From Yoonia sp. G8-12 (GTDB taxonomy: Bacteria; Pseudomonadota; Alphaproteobacteria; Rhodobacterales; Rhodobacteraceae), in assembly GCF_038443675.1 (NCBI RefSeq), contig NZ_CP151762.1, forward strand, positions 1,116,001 through 1,180,000: a DNA stretch of 64,000 bases. Direction: 5' to 3'. Of this stretch, positions 26,862 to 36,143 are shown piece after piece. Below the pieces are notes generated by a model. That model saw nothing but the letters and a program-made list of their open reading frames with translations. It searched no databases and was not told where the DNA came from. Made by a program: the position numbers and the translations under genes. Within the stretch, counting starts at the first letter, position 1. Every line of letters starts with the position of its first letter.

Positions 26862-27658
26862 ACGACCCCTGGCACGTCAAAGACATCTGCAAGCACAAGC
26901 AGGAACAGCGACGCCCCCAAAAGTGCATCAAACCGGTCAAACAGCCCACCGTGGCCGGGGATCAGCGTAGAACTGTCCTTGACCCCCATCCGGCGTTTCA
27001 GCGCACTTTCGGCGATATCACCCATCTGTCCGGCAAAGCTCAGCAGCATGGAGATCGCAATGATCCAGAGCCCCGCATTGGTGAACACAGAAAAGAGAAA
27101 GCCCACAAGACCGGCGCCAAGCCATCCGGCAATGGTCCCGCTCCAAGTCTTTTTAGGGCTGATCCTTGGCCAGAATTTGGGACCACCCAGCGATTTCCCC
27201 GCAAAGTAGCCGAAAATATCCGTAACGATGACAACAGACATGAGCCACAAAAGCCACGTAAATCCGAAATCCGAACGGAAATGCACAAGCCCCCAACCCG
27301 CAAGCTGAATGCCCAAGGCAAAAAAGAAGAATGTCTTGATTTCCGTCTTCAGTTGCGTGACCCCGATCACCGGAACCACCAAAAACAGCAGCATCCCCCA
27401 CGCTGACCCGTCCGCCAACTGCCCCGACATGACAGACGCGACCAAAGCGGCCATCAACATGCCTTTTGTGGGCTCATCGGGGCGGATCATCATCCACAGT
27501 TCCCAGATCATCACCGCCGTGACGAACACCACGAGCATCTGGAACCAGATACCACCCAGAATCACCCCGAAGGCACCAATCACGACCATCGCCGCGCTTG
27601 AGGTGAGGCGCACGGTCAGGTCATCCCATTTCGCGGGCGGAGGTAGCGGATTGTCCAT
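26855..27658 (-). CDS. cdsA: Phosphatidate cytidylyltransferase
   Basis: Integral membrane enzyme that makes CDP-diacylglycerol, the precursor of all phospholipids here. The 267-residue protein has six to eight hydrophobic spans, the segment DIFGYFAGKSLGGPKFWPRI and the CdsA signature PKKTWSGTIAGWLGA. SFAGQMGDIAESALKRRMGV and KDSSTLIPGHGGLFDRFDAL follow, carrying the conserved acidic residues. It is located between uppS (two-base gap) and dxr (overlap). Confidence 0.95.
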   Translation of the reverse strand: MDNPLPPPAKWDDLTVRLTSSAAMVVIGAFGVILGGIWFQMLVVFVTAVMIWELWMMIRPDEPTKGMLMAALVASVMSGQLADGSAWGMLLFLVVPVIGVTQLKTEIKTFFFFALGIQLAGWGLVHFRSDFGFTWLLWLMSVVIVTDIFGYFAGKSLGGPKFWPRISPKKTWSGTIAGWLGAGLVGFLFSVFTNAGLWIIAISMLLSFAGQMGDIAESALKRRMGVKDSSTLIPGHGGLFDRFDALLGASLFLLVLADVFDVPGVVW

Positions 27659-27660
27659 TG

Positions 27661-28386
27661 TCAGGCTCGAACAGCCCCAAAGCGCCTGTCCCGCTTGGCA
27701 TAGTCACGCAAGACGCGGGCGAATTCCTCGGCGGTGAAATCGGGCCAGAGCGTATCAACGAATTCATATTCGGCATAGGCCGACTGCCACAGCAGGAAGT
27801 TTGAGATGCGCGCTTCGCCACTGGTGCGGATCACAAGATCGGGGTCCGGCAAAACATGGGTGTCAAGGAACCGCGCCAACGTCTCGGCGTCCACGTCTTC
27901 ATGGGTCAAACGGCCCTGCTCGATCTCATAGGCCAGCCGTTTGGCGGCACGGGTCACCTCATCACGGCTGCCATAGTTCAGCGCCACGGTAAGGTGTACA
28001 CGGTCATTGCCCGCAGTGCGCAATTCCAGATCGTCCATCAGCGATACCAGCTTGTCGTCAAGCCGCACCCGGTCGCCGATAAAGCGCACGCAGACACCGC
28101 TTTCAAATAGCTCCTGTGCCTCGCGCTCCAGATAGCGGCGAAACAGGCTCATCAGTCCGGCAACTTCGGTTTGGGTGCGTTTCCAGTTCTCGGTCGAAAA
28201 CGCAAAAATCGTCAGGTATTTGACACCCAGATCGGGACACGCCTTCAGGATTTCGCGCACCTTGCGCGCGCCCGCGTGGTGCCCAAACAGACGCGGACGC
28301 CCGCGCTTTTGCGCCCAACGCCCATTGCCATCCATGATGATCGCGACATGGGCAGGGGCTGTTCTGGCGTCTGCATCCTTGGGCAT
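27661..28386 (-). CDS. uppS: Undecaprenyl diphosphate synthase (di-trans,poly-cis)
   Basis: cis-Prenyltransferase that makes the C55 lipid carrier for peptidoglycan and polysaccharide export. The 241-residue protein has HVAIIMDGNGRWAQKRGRPR with the catalytic Asp, GHHAGARKVREIL, YLTIFAFSTENWKRT, VALNYGSRDEVTRA and the C-terminal PDLVIRTSGEARISNFLLWQ. It sits between frr and cdsA in the conserved order. Confidence 0.96.
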   Translation of the reverse strand: MPKDADARTAPAHVAIIMDGNGRWAQKRGRPRLFGHHAGARKVREILKACPDLGVKYLTIFAFSTENWKRTQTEVAGLMSLFRRYLEREAQELFESGVCVRFIGDRVRLDDKLVSLMDDLELRTAGNDRVHLTVALNYGSRDEVTRAAKRLAYEIEQGRLTHEDVDAETLARFLDTHVLPDPDLVIRTSGEARISNFLLWQSAYAEYEFVDTLWPDFTAEEFARVLRDYAKRDRRFGAVRA

Positions 28387-28419
28387 GGGGCCCCCTTTTT
28401 GGTAAAATAACCTTGCGGG

Positions 28420-28983
28420 TCAGACCTGCATAATTTCGGCTTGTTTCGTCTCGACGGTTTCGTCGACCAGTTTAATATGTAGGTCGGTTACTTCCTGCAC
28501 GGCCGCTTCCCAGAATTTCTGGTCATCTTCGGACAAGCCGTCGTTTTTGGCTTTCTTGATCTGGTCCATGCCGTCGCGGCGCAAGTTACGGATCGCCACA
28601 CGCGCGCTTTCGGCGTAGTGGCCTGCAACCTTGGTCAATTCGCGGCGGCGTTCCTCGTTCAGTTCCGGAATGGGCAGCATGATAATCGTGCCATTGAGTT
28701 GAGGATTGATGCCTAACCCACTCTCACGAATGGCTTTTTCGACCTTGCCGACCAAAGCCTTGTCCCAGACATTGATCGTTACCATCCGCGGTTCCGGCAC
28801 GTTAACCGTACCCACTTGGTTGATCGGCGTCATTGACCCGTAGGCATCAACCATCACAGGTTCCAGCATGGAACCAGAGGCGCGGCCGGTGCGCAACGAC
28901 GCCAGTTCAACGCGCAGATTTGCGATTGCGCCTTGCATGCGGCGGGTCAGATCATCGGTATCAAGTTCAAAATCGTCAGACAT
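28420..28983 (-). CDS. frr: Ribosome recycling factor
   Basis: Splits post-termination ribosomes together with EF-G. The 187-residue length is standard. The sequence runs LDTDDLTRRMQGAIANLRVE, LASLRTGRASGSMLEPVMVD, then NVPEPRMVTINVWDK and LNGTIIMLPIPELNEERRRE, ending in a helical DQIKKAKNDGLSEDD segment. It lies 198 bases downstream of pyrH and 33 bases upstream of uppS, so a promoter may exist in the pyrH-frr gap. Confidence 0.96.
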   Translation of the reverse strand: MSDDFELDTDDLTRRMQGAIANLRVELASLRTGRASGSMLEPVMVDAYGSMTPINQVGTVNVPEPRMVTINVWDKALVGKVEKAIRESGLGINPQLNGTIIMLPIPELNEERRRELTKVAGHYAESARVAIRNLRRDGMDQIKKAKNDGLSEDDQKFWEAAVQEVTDLHIKLVDETVETKQAEIMQV

Positions 28984-29181
28984 AGTTCAGTTGCTCTTCC
29001 TCATCGGGCTTGGCCCGCTTTTGTTCGTTCTAGGCGAAAGGGACCGCCTTGTATAGTCAGGCAAATCAGGCGGTTTTGTGCAATTTCCGTGCAGATCCCT
29101 TATTATGTTGGAAAACACACGGTCGTGTTCAAGGGCAAGCGCGCCTTACCAACGAAATCTGGTGTGCCGTTGCCGTACACA

Positions 29182-29907
29182 TCAGTCCTTTACAATCGTG
29201 TACGTGCCCTCACCCGCCAGGATCCCCTTGAAACCGCCCGGTTCGTCCAATGAAAACACAATAATCGGCAGATCATTGTCACGCGCCAAGGCAATCGCAC
29301 TGGCATCCATCACACCCAGATGCTTTTGCAGCACTTCGTCATAGGAAACATTGTCATAGCGCACCGCATCATCGTGTTTTGCGGGGTCTTTGTCATAGAC
29401 ACCGTCAACCTTGGTGCCCTTGAAAATCGCCTCGCAGTTCATTTCGCTGGCGCGCAAGGTCGCGGCGGTATCTGTCGTGAAATAAGGGTTTCCGGTACCG
29501 GCGGCAAAGATGCAGACGCGTTTCTTTTCAAGGTGGCGCACGGCGCGGCGGCGGATGTAGGGCTCGGCCACTTCGTTCATCGTGATGGCCGAGATCACCC
29601 GCGTATGGATCCCCAACTCCTCAAGTGCCGACTGCATCGCCAGCGCGTTCATCACCGTGGCCAGCATGCCCATGTAATCAGCGGTCGTGCGTTCCATCCC
29701 TTGCGCCGAGCCTTGCAGCCCGCGAAAGATATTGCCGCCCCCGATGACCATGCAAATCTCGACACCCATTTCGTGGACCGATTGCACTTCGCGCGCGACC
29801 CGCTGCACAGTGGGCGGGTGCAGACCAAAGGATGTGTCGCCCATCAGCGCCTCACCCGAGATCTTAAGCATCACACGTTTATATGACGTTTTCTCAGCAT
29901 CGCCCAT
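29182..29907 (-). CDS. pyrH: Uridylate kinase
   Basis: Phosphorylates UMP to UDP, supplying pyrimidines and UDP-sugars. The 241-residue protein has MLKISGEALMGDTSFGLHPP, VIGGGNIFRGLQGSAQGMER, TADYMGMLATVMNALAMQSA and IFAAGTGNPYFTTDTAATLR, the standard bacterial PyrH motifs. It heads the envelope run. rpsB and tsf, which often precede pyrH, are not present upstream; a divergent lipoprotein gene is. Confidence 0.96.
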   Translation of the reverse strand: MGDAEKTSYKRVMLKISGEALMGDTSFGLHPPTVQRVAREVQSVHEMGVEICMVIGGGNIFRGLQGSAQGMERTTADYMGMLATVMNALAMQSALEELGIHTRVISAITMNEVAEPYIRRRAVRHLEKKRVCIFAAGTGNPYFTTDTAATLRASEMNCEAIFKGTKVDGVYDKDPAKHDDAVRYDNVSYDEVLQKHLGVMDASAIALARDNDLPIIVFSLDEPGGFKGILAGEGTYTIVKD

Positions 29908-30101
29908 TGCGCACCCCTATGGCTGGTTTATTGCCGCGCAAAGTGTCGGAAAATGGCGATAGTTTCAATGCCACATTCACCACAAAAGACACAGGCAAGC
30001 GTTGACCGGACCGAACCCCGCGCCCTATGATCACAACACATTCAATCTGCGGCACAATTTCAGCCCCGTATGCACCCGCAACCTGACCAAAGGAACGCCC
30101 G

Positions 30102-30779
30102 ATGCAAACTGCGACCAAGACTTGTCTTCTTTTCATCAGTGCCATTGGCCTTGCTGGCTGTGATGGACCGGCCGAGCCTTTCGCTTTTGCGACGACATTT
30201 GATGACTTCGACAGCTATGGCGCTTTGGCGGCCTTTCCAGACGCGCTGCTGGATGCGAACGGCAACCCCATCGCCACAGATGACATAGGCCAGCCCGATA
30301 ATTTCGCCGCCGCAGAGGCCGCAGCACCAACAGGCAAAACCAGCTACACAGGCGCAATCCTGACGGAGACCATTTCAACAGGTAGTGATGATCCCAGTCG
30401 CTTGTTGGTCGGCCAGTTGCAACTGGATGTTGCCTTCAGCACCGACACAATCACCGGCTATGCAGGTAATTTCATTTATGAAGACAATGAGGCCCTCGAT
30501 GGCACCCTGATCGGAAACGGCGGTTTCGTGCGTGTATCAGAGCAAGACCCCGACGACGCTGACGTCTTTTCCCCGCACTTCACCGATATGACCCTGACAG
30601 GCGCGCTTTCAGGACCGAACGGAGAGGCCTATAACGCCAACATCGCACTTACAGGCTACTTCCTTGCTGACGGTGCTGTTGCGGACTCTCCGGTTGATAG
30701 CATCGCAGGGATCGCGGATGTCGATTTCGGAAGCACAGGGCCCGAGTTTGATTTGGGTGTTTTCGCTGTAACGGACTAA
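30102..30779 (+). CDS. Predicted lipoprotein of unknown function
   Basis: A 225-residue protein with a lipoprotein signal (ISAIGLAGC, lipid-modified Cys20). The mature part is acidic and rich in Gly, Asp and Thr, with alternating short strands (GQLQLDVAFSTDTITGYAGN, TLIGNGGFVRVSEQ, MTLTGALSGPNGEAYNANIA) ending in a Gly-Val-Phe-Ala pattern. This looks like a small beta-barrel such as the TbpB/Slam-dependent lipoproteins, but I do not recognise the family with certainty. It is probably anchored in the outer membrane. It is transcribed in the same direction as miaA, 28 bases away. Confidence 0.6.
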   Translation: MQTATKTCLLFISAIGLAGCDGPAEPFAFATTFDDFDSYGALAAFPDALLDANGNPIATDDIGQPDNFAAAEAAAPTGKTSYTGAILTETISTGSDDPSRLLVGQLQLDVAFSTDTITGYAGNFIYEDNEALDGTLIGNGGFVRVSEQDPDDADVFSPHFTDMTLTGALSGPNGEAYNANIALTGYFLADGAVADSPVDSIAGIADVDFGSTGPEFDLGVFAVTD

Positions 30780-30807
30780 TAACCATCCTCGAACAAAGCA
30801 GTCAGAC

Positions 30808-31773
30808 GTGACCAAACAGGCAGATACACCACTGATCCTGCCCGACCGGCCCGTGCTGATCGCAGGGCCCACCGCGTCGGGTAAATCGGCGCTGGCCCTG
30901 CACATCGCGCAGACTCAAGGCGGTGTGATCGTCAATGCCGATGCGCTACAGGTGTTTGACGGCTGGCGCATTCTGACCGCGCGGCCCGACGACCATGATC
31001 TGGCTTTGGCCAAACATGTGCTTTACGGGCATGTCCCGTTCGATGCGGCGTATTCCGTGGGGCACTGGCTGCGCGATGTTGCCCCCTATCTGCAAGGCGC
31101 CGTGCGCCCGATCATCGTGGGTGGCACCGGATTGAATTTTAACGCGCTCACCCAAGGGCTGGCTGAAATCCCGCCAACACCGCCCAAGGTCAGAGAGGCG
31201 GGCAATGCCCTGCCCCTGCCCGCTCTGCTCGCAGCACTCGACGGTGAAACAACGCAGCGGATCGACACGCAGAACCGGATGCGGGTGCAGCGCGCGTGGG
31301 AAGTGTTGCAAGCCACCGGCCAAAGCCTCGCCGCTTGGCAGGACCAGACGCCACCGCCGCTTTTGCCTGCGACAGCGGCCACCTGCATCACGCTGGACGC
31401 GCCCAAAGACTGGCTGAATGACCGTATCGCGCGGCGCTTTGATCAGATGCTCGACCAAGGCGCATTAGACGAAGCGCGCGCCATGCTGCCCCTTTGGAAC
31501 CCTGATCACCTGTCATCCAAGGCCATCGGCGCGCCCGAGTTGATCGCGCATCTGAAAGGCGAAATCAGCCTGCCCGACGCGCGCGATGCCGCCATCGTCG
31601 CCTCACGGCAATATGCCAAGCGCCAGCGCACATGGTTCCGGTCGCGGCACAAGGATTGGCACCATATCGCGGCAGATAGCGCTGACTTATCTGCAACACT
31701 CCGATCTCGCAGATACGTCAGAGGATTGAATCCAAAGCGAAATCTGCAAAGACTTGCCAAAAATCAACAATGA
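30808..31773 (+). CDS. miaA: tRNA dimethylallyltransferase
   Basis: Adds a dimethylallyl group to A37 of tRNAs reading UNN codons. The 321-residue protein has the P-loop AGPTASGKSALALHIA, VNADALQVFDGWRILTARP, HVPFDAAYSVGHWL, IIVGGTGLNFNALTQGLAEI and DTQNRMRVQRAWEVLQATG. The GTG start follows the lipoprotein gene closely. Substrate dimethylallyl diphosphate comes from the MEP pathway, whose genes ispDF and dxr are also in the window. Confidence 0.95.
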   Translation: MTKQADTPLILPDRPVLIAGPTASGKSALALHIAQTQGGVIVNADALQVFDGWRILTARPDDHDLALAKHVLYGHVPFDAAYSVGHWLRDVAPYLQGAVRPIIVGGTGLNFNALTQGLAEIPPTPPKVREAGNALPLPALLAALDGETTQRIDTQNRMRVQRAWEVLQATGQSLAAWQDQTPPPLLPATAATCITLDAPKDWLNDRIARRFDQMLDQGALDEARAMLPLWNPDHLSSKAIGAPELIAHLKGEISLPDARDAAIVASRQYAKRQRTWFRSRHKDWHHIAADSADLSATLRSRRYVRGLNPKRNLQRLAKNQQ

Positions 31774-31782
31774 GGCAAGTTG

Positions 31783-32598
31783 ATGAATATGATGAGCACC
31801 GATCACGCAGCGCTTGCACTGGCCACGTTGACCCATGGTGGGCCTGCATCGCGCTGGCGTACCGAGGCCATGCGCAGCCATAGCACGGCACGTCTGATCC
31901 ATATCACCAAAGGCCAGGGGCGTATCACCGTCGCGGGGCTTACGAACGGGTACGGCCCCAACAACCTGATCTATATTCCGCCGCACACGATGTACGGCAT
32001 CGAGGTTGGCCCCACAGTCTTCGGCCAGATCCTGTCCCTGCCCGATGCCACCGGATGGCCCGATGCGCCTTTTCATCTGCGGCTTTTGGATGTGGTGCCG
32101 CAAAAGGAGCTGGTGTCGCTGATCGAGGCCATTGAACGCGAACTCCAGCCCAATGGCGATCACCGCGCAGCGCTGTGTCATTTCGGGTTGCTGGCTATTT
32201 TTGTGGAACGGCAATTGGCCAATCGCAACCCCACAACAATTGATGCGCGGCGCAATACGGCAGCCGCAAAGCTTGTCGCACAATATACCACATTGATCGC
32301 ACAGGATTTCCGCTCGGATCGCGGCGTGGCCAGCTTTGCGGCCGCACTTGGTGTGACACCCACGCATCTAGCCCGCAGTTGCCGGCAGACCTGTGGCCGC
32401 TCGGCGCTGTCGCTGCTCAATGACCGCATCCATTATGAGGCCTGCACGTTGCTGCGCGACACAACGATCCCTGTGCAGGATATTGCCAAGCGTCTGGGTT
32501 TCAGTTCACCCGCTTATTTCACCCGCAGTTTTCAGGAAAAATCAGGCCAGGCCCCAACGGATTTCCGCCGCAAAGGGGCCGCACCTGCGCGCGCGTAA
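31783..32598 (+). CDS. AraC family transcriptional regulator
   Basis: A 271-residue regulator with an N-terminal cupin-like sensing domain (TARLIHITKGQGRITVAGLT, NNLIYIPPHTMYGIEVGP). The C-terminal part is an AraC-type double helix-turn-helix (FAAALGVTPTHLARSCRQ, then IPVQDIAKRLGFSSPAYFTR and SGQAPTDFRRK). The ligand and targets are unknown. The ATG used follows a GAGG site; a TTG directly before it is the longer alternative. It is ten bases after miaA and convergent with the transglycosylase gene. Confidence 0.85.
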   Translation: MNMMSTDHAALALATLTHGGPASRWRTEAMRSHSTARLIHITKGQGRITVAGLTNGYGPNNLIYIPPHTMYGIEVGPTVFGQILSLPDATGWPDAPFHLRLLDVVPQKELVSLIEAIERELQPNGDHRAALCHFGLLAIFVERQLANRNPTTIDARRNTAAAKLVAQYTTLIAQDFRSDRGVASFAAALGVTPTHLARSCRQTCGRSALSLLNDRIHYEACTLLRDTTIPVQDIAKRLGFSSPAYFTRSFQEKSGQAPTDFRRKGAAPARA

Positions 32599-32607
32599 CC
32601 TGCGGCG

Positions 32608-33189
32608 TTAGTTGCCCCAGATGACCTGCACGTAATTTTGTGTTTCCGCAAAGGGCGGAATACCGCGATGCCGCGTCACAGCACCCGGCCCCGCGTTATA
32701 CGCCGCCAACGCCAAGGGCCATGATCCAAACGTCTCATACTGCGTGCGCAGATAACGTGCACCGCCATCAAGGTTTTGCGCGGGATCAAGCGGATCAACC
32801 CCCAACCCACGGGCGGTTTCGGGCATTAGTTGCGCCAGCCCCAGCGCCCCTTTGACCGATTGCGCTGTCGGGTTCCACCCGCTTTCCTGCTCGACCAGAC
32901 GCAGGAAAATACCCACAGGAACACCGTGCCGCGCGGCCGCTGTCTGTGCCAAGCGCAGATGCGGGCCGGTGTAGTTTCCGGTGTAGGTGGGCGTGATGGC
33001 GAAACCTTGCGCGCGCGGCGGCTGAAGCCGCGCCGAATTCTCGTATTGCTGCGCTGCACGCCCGTCCAGAACAGACAACTGGCTTTTGAGCAAACCTGTG
33101 CGCGACATCGTGGACACCTGCTCTTGGGCCAGCGTCGGGGCGGCGGCAAGCGTGGTCAAAAGGCAAACAGTCACTGGTAATCGAAACAT
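32608..33189 (-). CDS. Lytic transglycosylase (SLT domain)
   Basis: A 193-residue exported enzyme with a signal peptide ending APTLAQ. The SLT fold occupies about residues 75-193: VPVGIFLRLVEQESGWNPTA contains the catalytic Glu (EQESGW), followed by GALGLAQLMPETARGLGV, NLDGGARYLRTQYETFGS and LALAAYNAGPGAV. Such enzymes cleave peptidoglycan glycan chains to form anhydromuropeptides. The short size suggests a soluble periplasmic form. The promoter region faces ssb. Confidence 0.9.
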   Translation of the reverse strand: MFRLPVTVCLLTTLAAAPTLAQEQVSTMSRTGLLKSQLSVLDGRAAQQYENSARLQPPRAQGFAITPTYTGNYTGPHLRLAQTAAARHGVPVGIFLRLVEQESGWNPTAQSVKGALGLAQLMPETARGLGVDPLDPAQNLDGGARYLRTQYETFGSWPLALAAYNAGPGAVTRHRGIPPFAETQNYVQVIWGN

Positions 33190-33339
33190 ATCGGGGTGCT
33201 TTCATCGGCTGCGCATGCGCGAACCTAGACCTTTTGCGCGTTCAGGCCAATGCTCTTGCGCGTGAACCACTCGTTAACCTTGTTGCGCCATCCCGTGTCT
33301 GTCACAAAAGCGCAAAGCAGAATCGTCGGAGGTGCCATC

Positions 33340-33861
33340 ATGGCCGGATCAGTAAACAAAGTCATTCTTATCGGTAATCTGGGTGCTGACCCTGAAGTGC
33401 GGACATTCCAGAACGGTGGCAAAGTCGCCAACCTGCGGATCGCCACATCCGAGAACTGGAAAGACAAAAACACCGGCGAGCGGCGCGAAAAAACCGAATG
33501 GCACACGGTGGCAATCTTTCAGGAGGGTCTGGTGCGCATCGCGGAACAGTACCTCAAGAAAGGGTCCAAGGTTTACATCGAAGGCAAATTGCAAACCCGA
33601 AAATGGCAGGATCAATCCGGTCAGGACCGCTATTCGACCGAAGTTGTGCTGAACGGCTATGACGGCACGCTGACCATGCTGGACAGCCGCAACGAAGGTG
33701 GCGGCGGCGGCAATTATGGCGGCGGTGGTGGCGGTGGCAGCTACGGTGGCGGGTCGTCCGGCGGCGGTTACGGCGGTAACGATGGCGGCTATGGCGGCGG
33801 CAACGGCGGTGGTGCGCCTTCCGGTGGCGGCAGCGACATGGACGACGAAATTCCGTTCTAA
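33340..33861 (+). CDS. ssb: Single-stranded DNA-binding protein
   Basis: Coats single-stranded DNA in replication and repair. The 173-residue protein has the OB-fold (MAGSVNKVILIGNLGADPEV, NLRIATSENWKDKNTGERRE, YIEGKLQTRKWQDQSGQDRY), a glycine-rich linker (about residues 120-160) and the acidic tip MDDEIPF that recruits partner proteins. The frame is open for 30 more codons upstream, but the conserved MAGSVNK with an AGGTG-type site marks the true start. Confidence 0.96.
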   Translation: MAGSVNKVILIGNLGADPEVRTFQNGGKVANLRIATSENWKDKNTGERREKTEWHTVAIFQEGLVRIAEQYLKKGSKVYIEGKLQTRKWQDQSGQDRYSTEVVLNGYDGTLTMLDSRNEGGGGGNYGGGGGGGSYGGGSSGGGYGGNDGGYGGGNGGGAPSGGGSDMDDEIPF

Positions 33862-33866
33862 ACCCA

Positions 33867-34184
33867 ATGGTTGTGGCACCCGAAGCGCAGATACTGATCC
33901 TGATCGGCCTTATTCTCGCGGTGGCCTATCTGGGGATTTTTCCCACGCTCAAGGAAAAAACCCTCAACAAACTCATGGGGATTGATCTGGCGCTGAATGT
34001 GCTGGCCCTGATTGTGGCTGGCGCATGGTTCTGGGGCACGGGTGTGACCTTCACGCTCGTGTTCTATGAGACCAACTGGGCGATCTTCACGATTGTCTGC
34101 TTTGCGCTGCTTGAAATTCCGCTATTTTTGAACTTTGCCAAAAAGCACGGTATCCGATTGGATGGCCGTGACGACGACGATTAG
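33867..34184 (+). CDS. Small three-span membrane protein of unknown function
   Basis: A 105-residue protein with three hydrophobic segments (ILILIGLILAVAYLGIF, LALNVLALIVAGAWFW, WAIFTIVCFALLEIPLFL) and an acidic tail RDDDD. I do not recognise a characterised family. It begins six bases after ssb and is probably co-transcribed with it. It ends in a four-base overlap with the convergent aroB stop. Confidence 0.7.
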   Translation: MVVAPEAQILILIGLILAVAYLGIFPTLKEKTLNKLMGIDLALNVLALIVAGAWFWGTGVTFTLVFYETNWAIFTIVCFALLEIPLFLNFAKKHGIRLDGRDDDD

Positions 34185-35305
34185 GCGCGGGGCGGGCCGG
34201 ACCTTAACGCATCTTCCAGCACGCCCAACACGGTCTCGCGCGGCACATCCGAGGTGATAAACGCATCACCGATCCCGCGCGCCAGAATAAACCGCAGCTT
34301 GCCCTCAAGCACCTTCTTGTCCTGCCCCATCAGATCAAGCAGACCTGCGGCATCAGGCAAATCGCCGGGGATATCGCGAATATCCACCTTCATGCCCATG
34401 TCGCGCAAATGCGCGCGCACGCGGCTGGGGTCTTCCTGACTACACAGGCCCATCCGCGCCGAAAGCTCGAACGCCAGTGCGCAGCCAATCGCCACCCCTT
34501 CACCGTGAAGCAGGCGGTCGGAATAGCCCGTCGCCGCCTCTAACGCGTGACAAAACGTATGGCCGAGGTTCAAAAGCGCACGGTCGCCCTGTTCGGTCTC
34601 GTCGCGCTGGACAATATCGGCCTTCATCTCGCATGACCGTGTCACGGCACGCACACGCGCATCCATATTACCCGCCGCAAGTGCCGGCCCTTCGGCCTCA
34701 AGCCAGTCAAAGAACGCCGCATCGCCCAACAGCCCGTATTTGACGACCTCGCCGTATCCCGCCAGAAAATCGCGGGCGGGCAGCGTGCCCAGCAAAGCGG
34801 TATCGGCCAACACCAGACTGGGTTGATGAAAGGCCCCGATCAGGTTCTTGCCGCTGGGCGAATTGATGCCGGTCTTGCCCCCAACCGAGCTATCGACCTG
34901 CGCCAACAACGATGTGGGAATTTGCACAAAGCGTACGCCACGCCGCAGGATCGCGGCGGCAAAGCCCGCCAGATCACCGATGACGCCACCGCCGAACGCC
35001 ACCACGATATCACCACGCTCGACCTTTTCGGCCAGCAACCATTCCACAGACCGTTCCAGTTGCGCCCAGCATTTCGTGGCCTCACCGGGCGGTAAAGCCA
35101 GCGCCTCGGACGTCAGTCCGGCATCCGCCAAACCCGTTTGCAGCGCCGCCAGATGCAGCCCCGCCACGTTTTCATCCGTCAAAATACACACATGCCGACG
35201 CCCGCCCATCGCAGCAATCCGTGCACCCGCTTGCGATAGCACACCGGGGCCGATCAGAATGTCATAGGCGCGGCCCGGCAAATCAACGTGGACGGTGGTG
35301 GTCAT
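34181..35305 (-). CDS. aroB: 3-dehydroquinate synthase
   Basis: Second enzyme of the shikimate pathway, which cyclises DAHP to 3-dehydroquinate with NAD and zinc. The 374-residue protein has ILTDENVAGLHLAAL, the NAD loop VVAFGGGVIGDLAGFAAAIL, VQIPTSLLAQVDSSVGGKTG, SPSGKNLIGAFHQPSLVLAD and the zinc ligands in LLNLGHTFCHALEAATGY and LLHGEGVAIGCALA. It starts right after the aroK stop, with no spacer, in the common aroK-aroB order. Confidence 0.96.
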   Translation of the reverse strand: MTTTVHVDLPGRAYDILIGPGVLSQAGARIAAMGGRRHVCILTDENVAGLHLAALQTGLADAGLTSEALALPPGEATKCWAQLERSVEWLLAEKVERGDIVVAFGGGVIGDLAGFAAAILRRGVRFVQIPTSLLAQVDSSVGGKTGINSPSGKNLIGAFHQPSLVLADTALLGTLPARDFLAGYGEVVKYGLLGDAAFFDWLEAEGPALAAGNMDARVRAVTRSCEMKADIVQRDETEQGDRALLNLGHTFCHALEAATGYSDRLLHGEGVAIGCALAFELSARMGLCSQEDPSRVRAHLRDMGMKVDIRDIPGDLPDAAGLLDLMGQDKKVLEGKLRFILARGIGDAFITSDVPRETVLGVLEDALRSGPPRA

Positions 35306-35863
35306 TTAGGTGATCTCCAGAATATCAGGGCGGCTGGCCAATGTATCGCGCACACTGTGCATCGTTTCTTCGATACTGGCGTTTTCCTTGACGTCGATTT
35401 TCAGTCCCGCAAGCGCATAGATCGGCGTGCGCTCATGGTATATCGCCGTCAACGTGGCTTTGGGATCGGGCGTTTGCAGCAATGGCCGCGTATCTTTGTG
35501 GCGTACACGTTCCCATAAAATCTTGAGGTCCGCATCAAGCCAGACCGCCACGCCCATCTGGGCAATGACCGTACGGTTTGCTTGCGCCAGAAACGCACCG
35601 CCGCCTGTTGACACAATCCCCGGCGGGCCAGACAGCAACCGTTTGAGCACCTCGGCCTCGCGTTTGCGGAAAAACGCCTCACCGTCGCGGGCAAAGATCT
35701 CGGGAATGCTGGCCGCCGCCGCCTGTTCGATGGCGGCATCGCTATCCACAAACGGCACATCCAACGCCGATGCCAGGGCACGCCCGATCGCGGTCTTGCC
35801 GGACCCCATCATACCGACCAATACGACGGTCCGTTTGAGGTGATATCGTTGCCGTGCGGCCAT
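35306..35863 (-). CDS. aroK: Shikimate kinase
   Basis: Phosphorylates shikimate with ATP. The 185-residue protein has the P-loop LVGMMGSGKTAIGRALA, VDSDAAIEQAAAASIPEIFA, FRKREAEVLKRLL, VSTGGGAFL and the lid segment RHKDTRPLL. The frame continues 56 codons upstream, but that part overlaps the promoter region of the divergent small gene and lacks family similarity, so MAARQRYHLKR is taken as the start. Confidence 0.94.
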   Translation of the reverse strand: MAARQRYHLKRTVVLVGMMGSGKTAIGRALASALDVPFVDSDAAIEQAAAASIPEIFARDGEAFFRKREAEVLKRLLSGPPGIVSTGGGAFLAQANRTVIAQMGVAVWLDADLKILWERVRHKDTRPLLQTPDPKATLTAIYHERTPIYALAGLKIDVKENASIEETMHSVRDTLASRPDILEIT

Positions 35864-36014
35864 CGCGAAATTGCCTTTCTTGTCGGCTAACCTCTGCCGA
35901 ACGCAAAATTTAATGAATGAATGCCGTGATCTTGCACGAAAGGCCATATATAATCCCTTCAATAAACGGGCAAGAACCCGCATATTGAGGCAAACATACG
36001 AATTGGGGCAAACT

Positions 36015-36137
36015 ATGTGGCGGCTCATCAAGGCGCTTTTCTTTTTGGTTATTATCGCGGGTCTGGGCCTTGTGGCTTATGCCTACATTGGCCCACTCTT
36101 TTTCCGGCCGATTTCGCAGCCCCCTCAGAAGAGGTAA
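36015..36137 (+). CDS. 40-residue membrane microprotein
   Basis: A very short frame starting MWRLIKALFFLVIIAGLGLV with one clear membrane span and the tail RPISQPPQKR. Its stop is seven bases before the start of the periplasmic helical protein in the same frame, and the purine-rich AGAAGAGG at its 3' end doubles as that gene's ribosome site. Rhodobacterales often carry a short membrane protein before a large repeat protein and xerD, to my recollection. Function unknown. Confidence 0.65.
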   Translation: MWRLIKALFFLVIIAGLGLVAYAYIGPLFFRPISQPPQKR

Positions 36138-36143
36138 CGTACC

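Noticed and set aside
31687..32367. 226-residue minus-strand frame opposite the AraC gene
   Set aside because: Antisense to a clear AraC regulator and rich in Cys/His/Arg without a motif.
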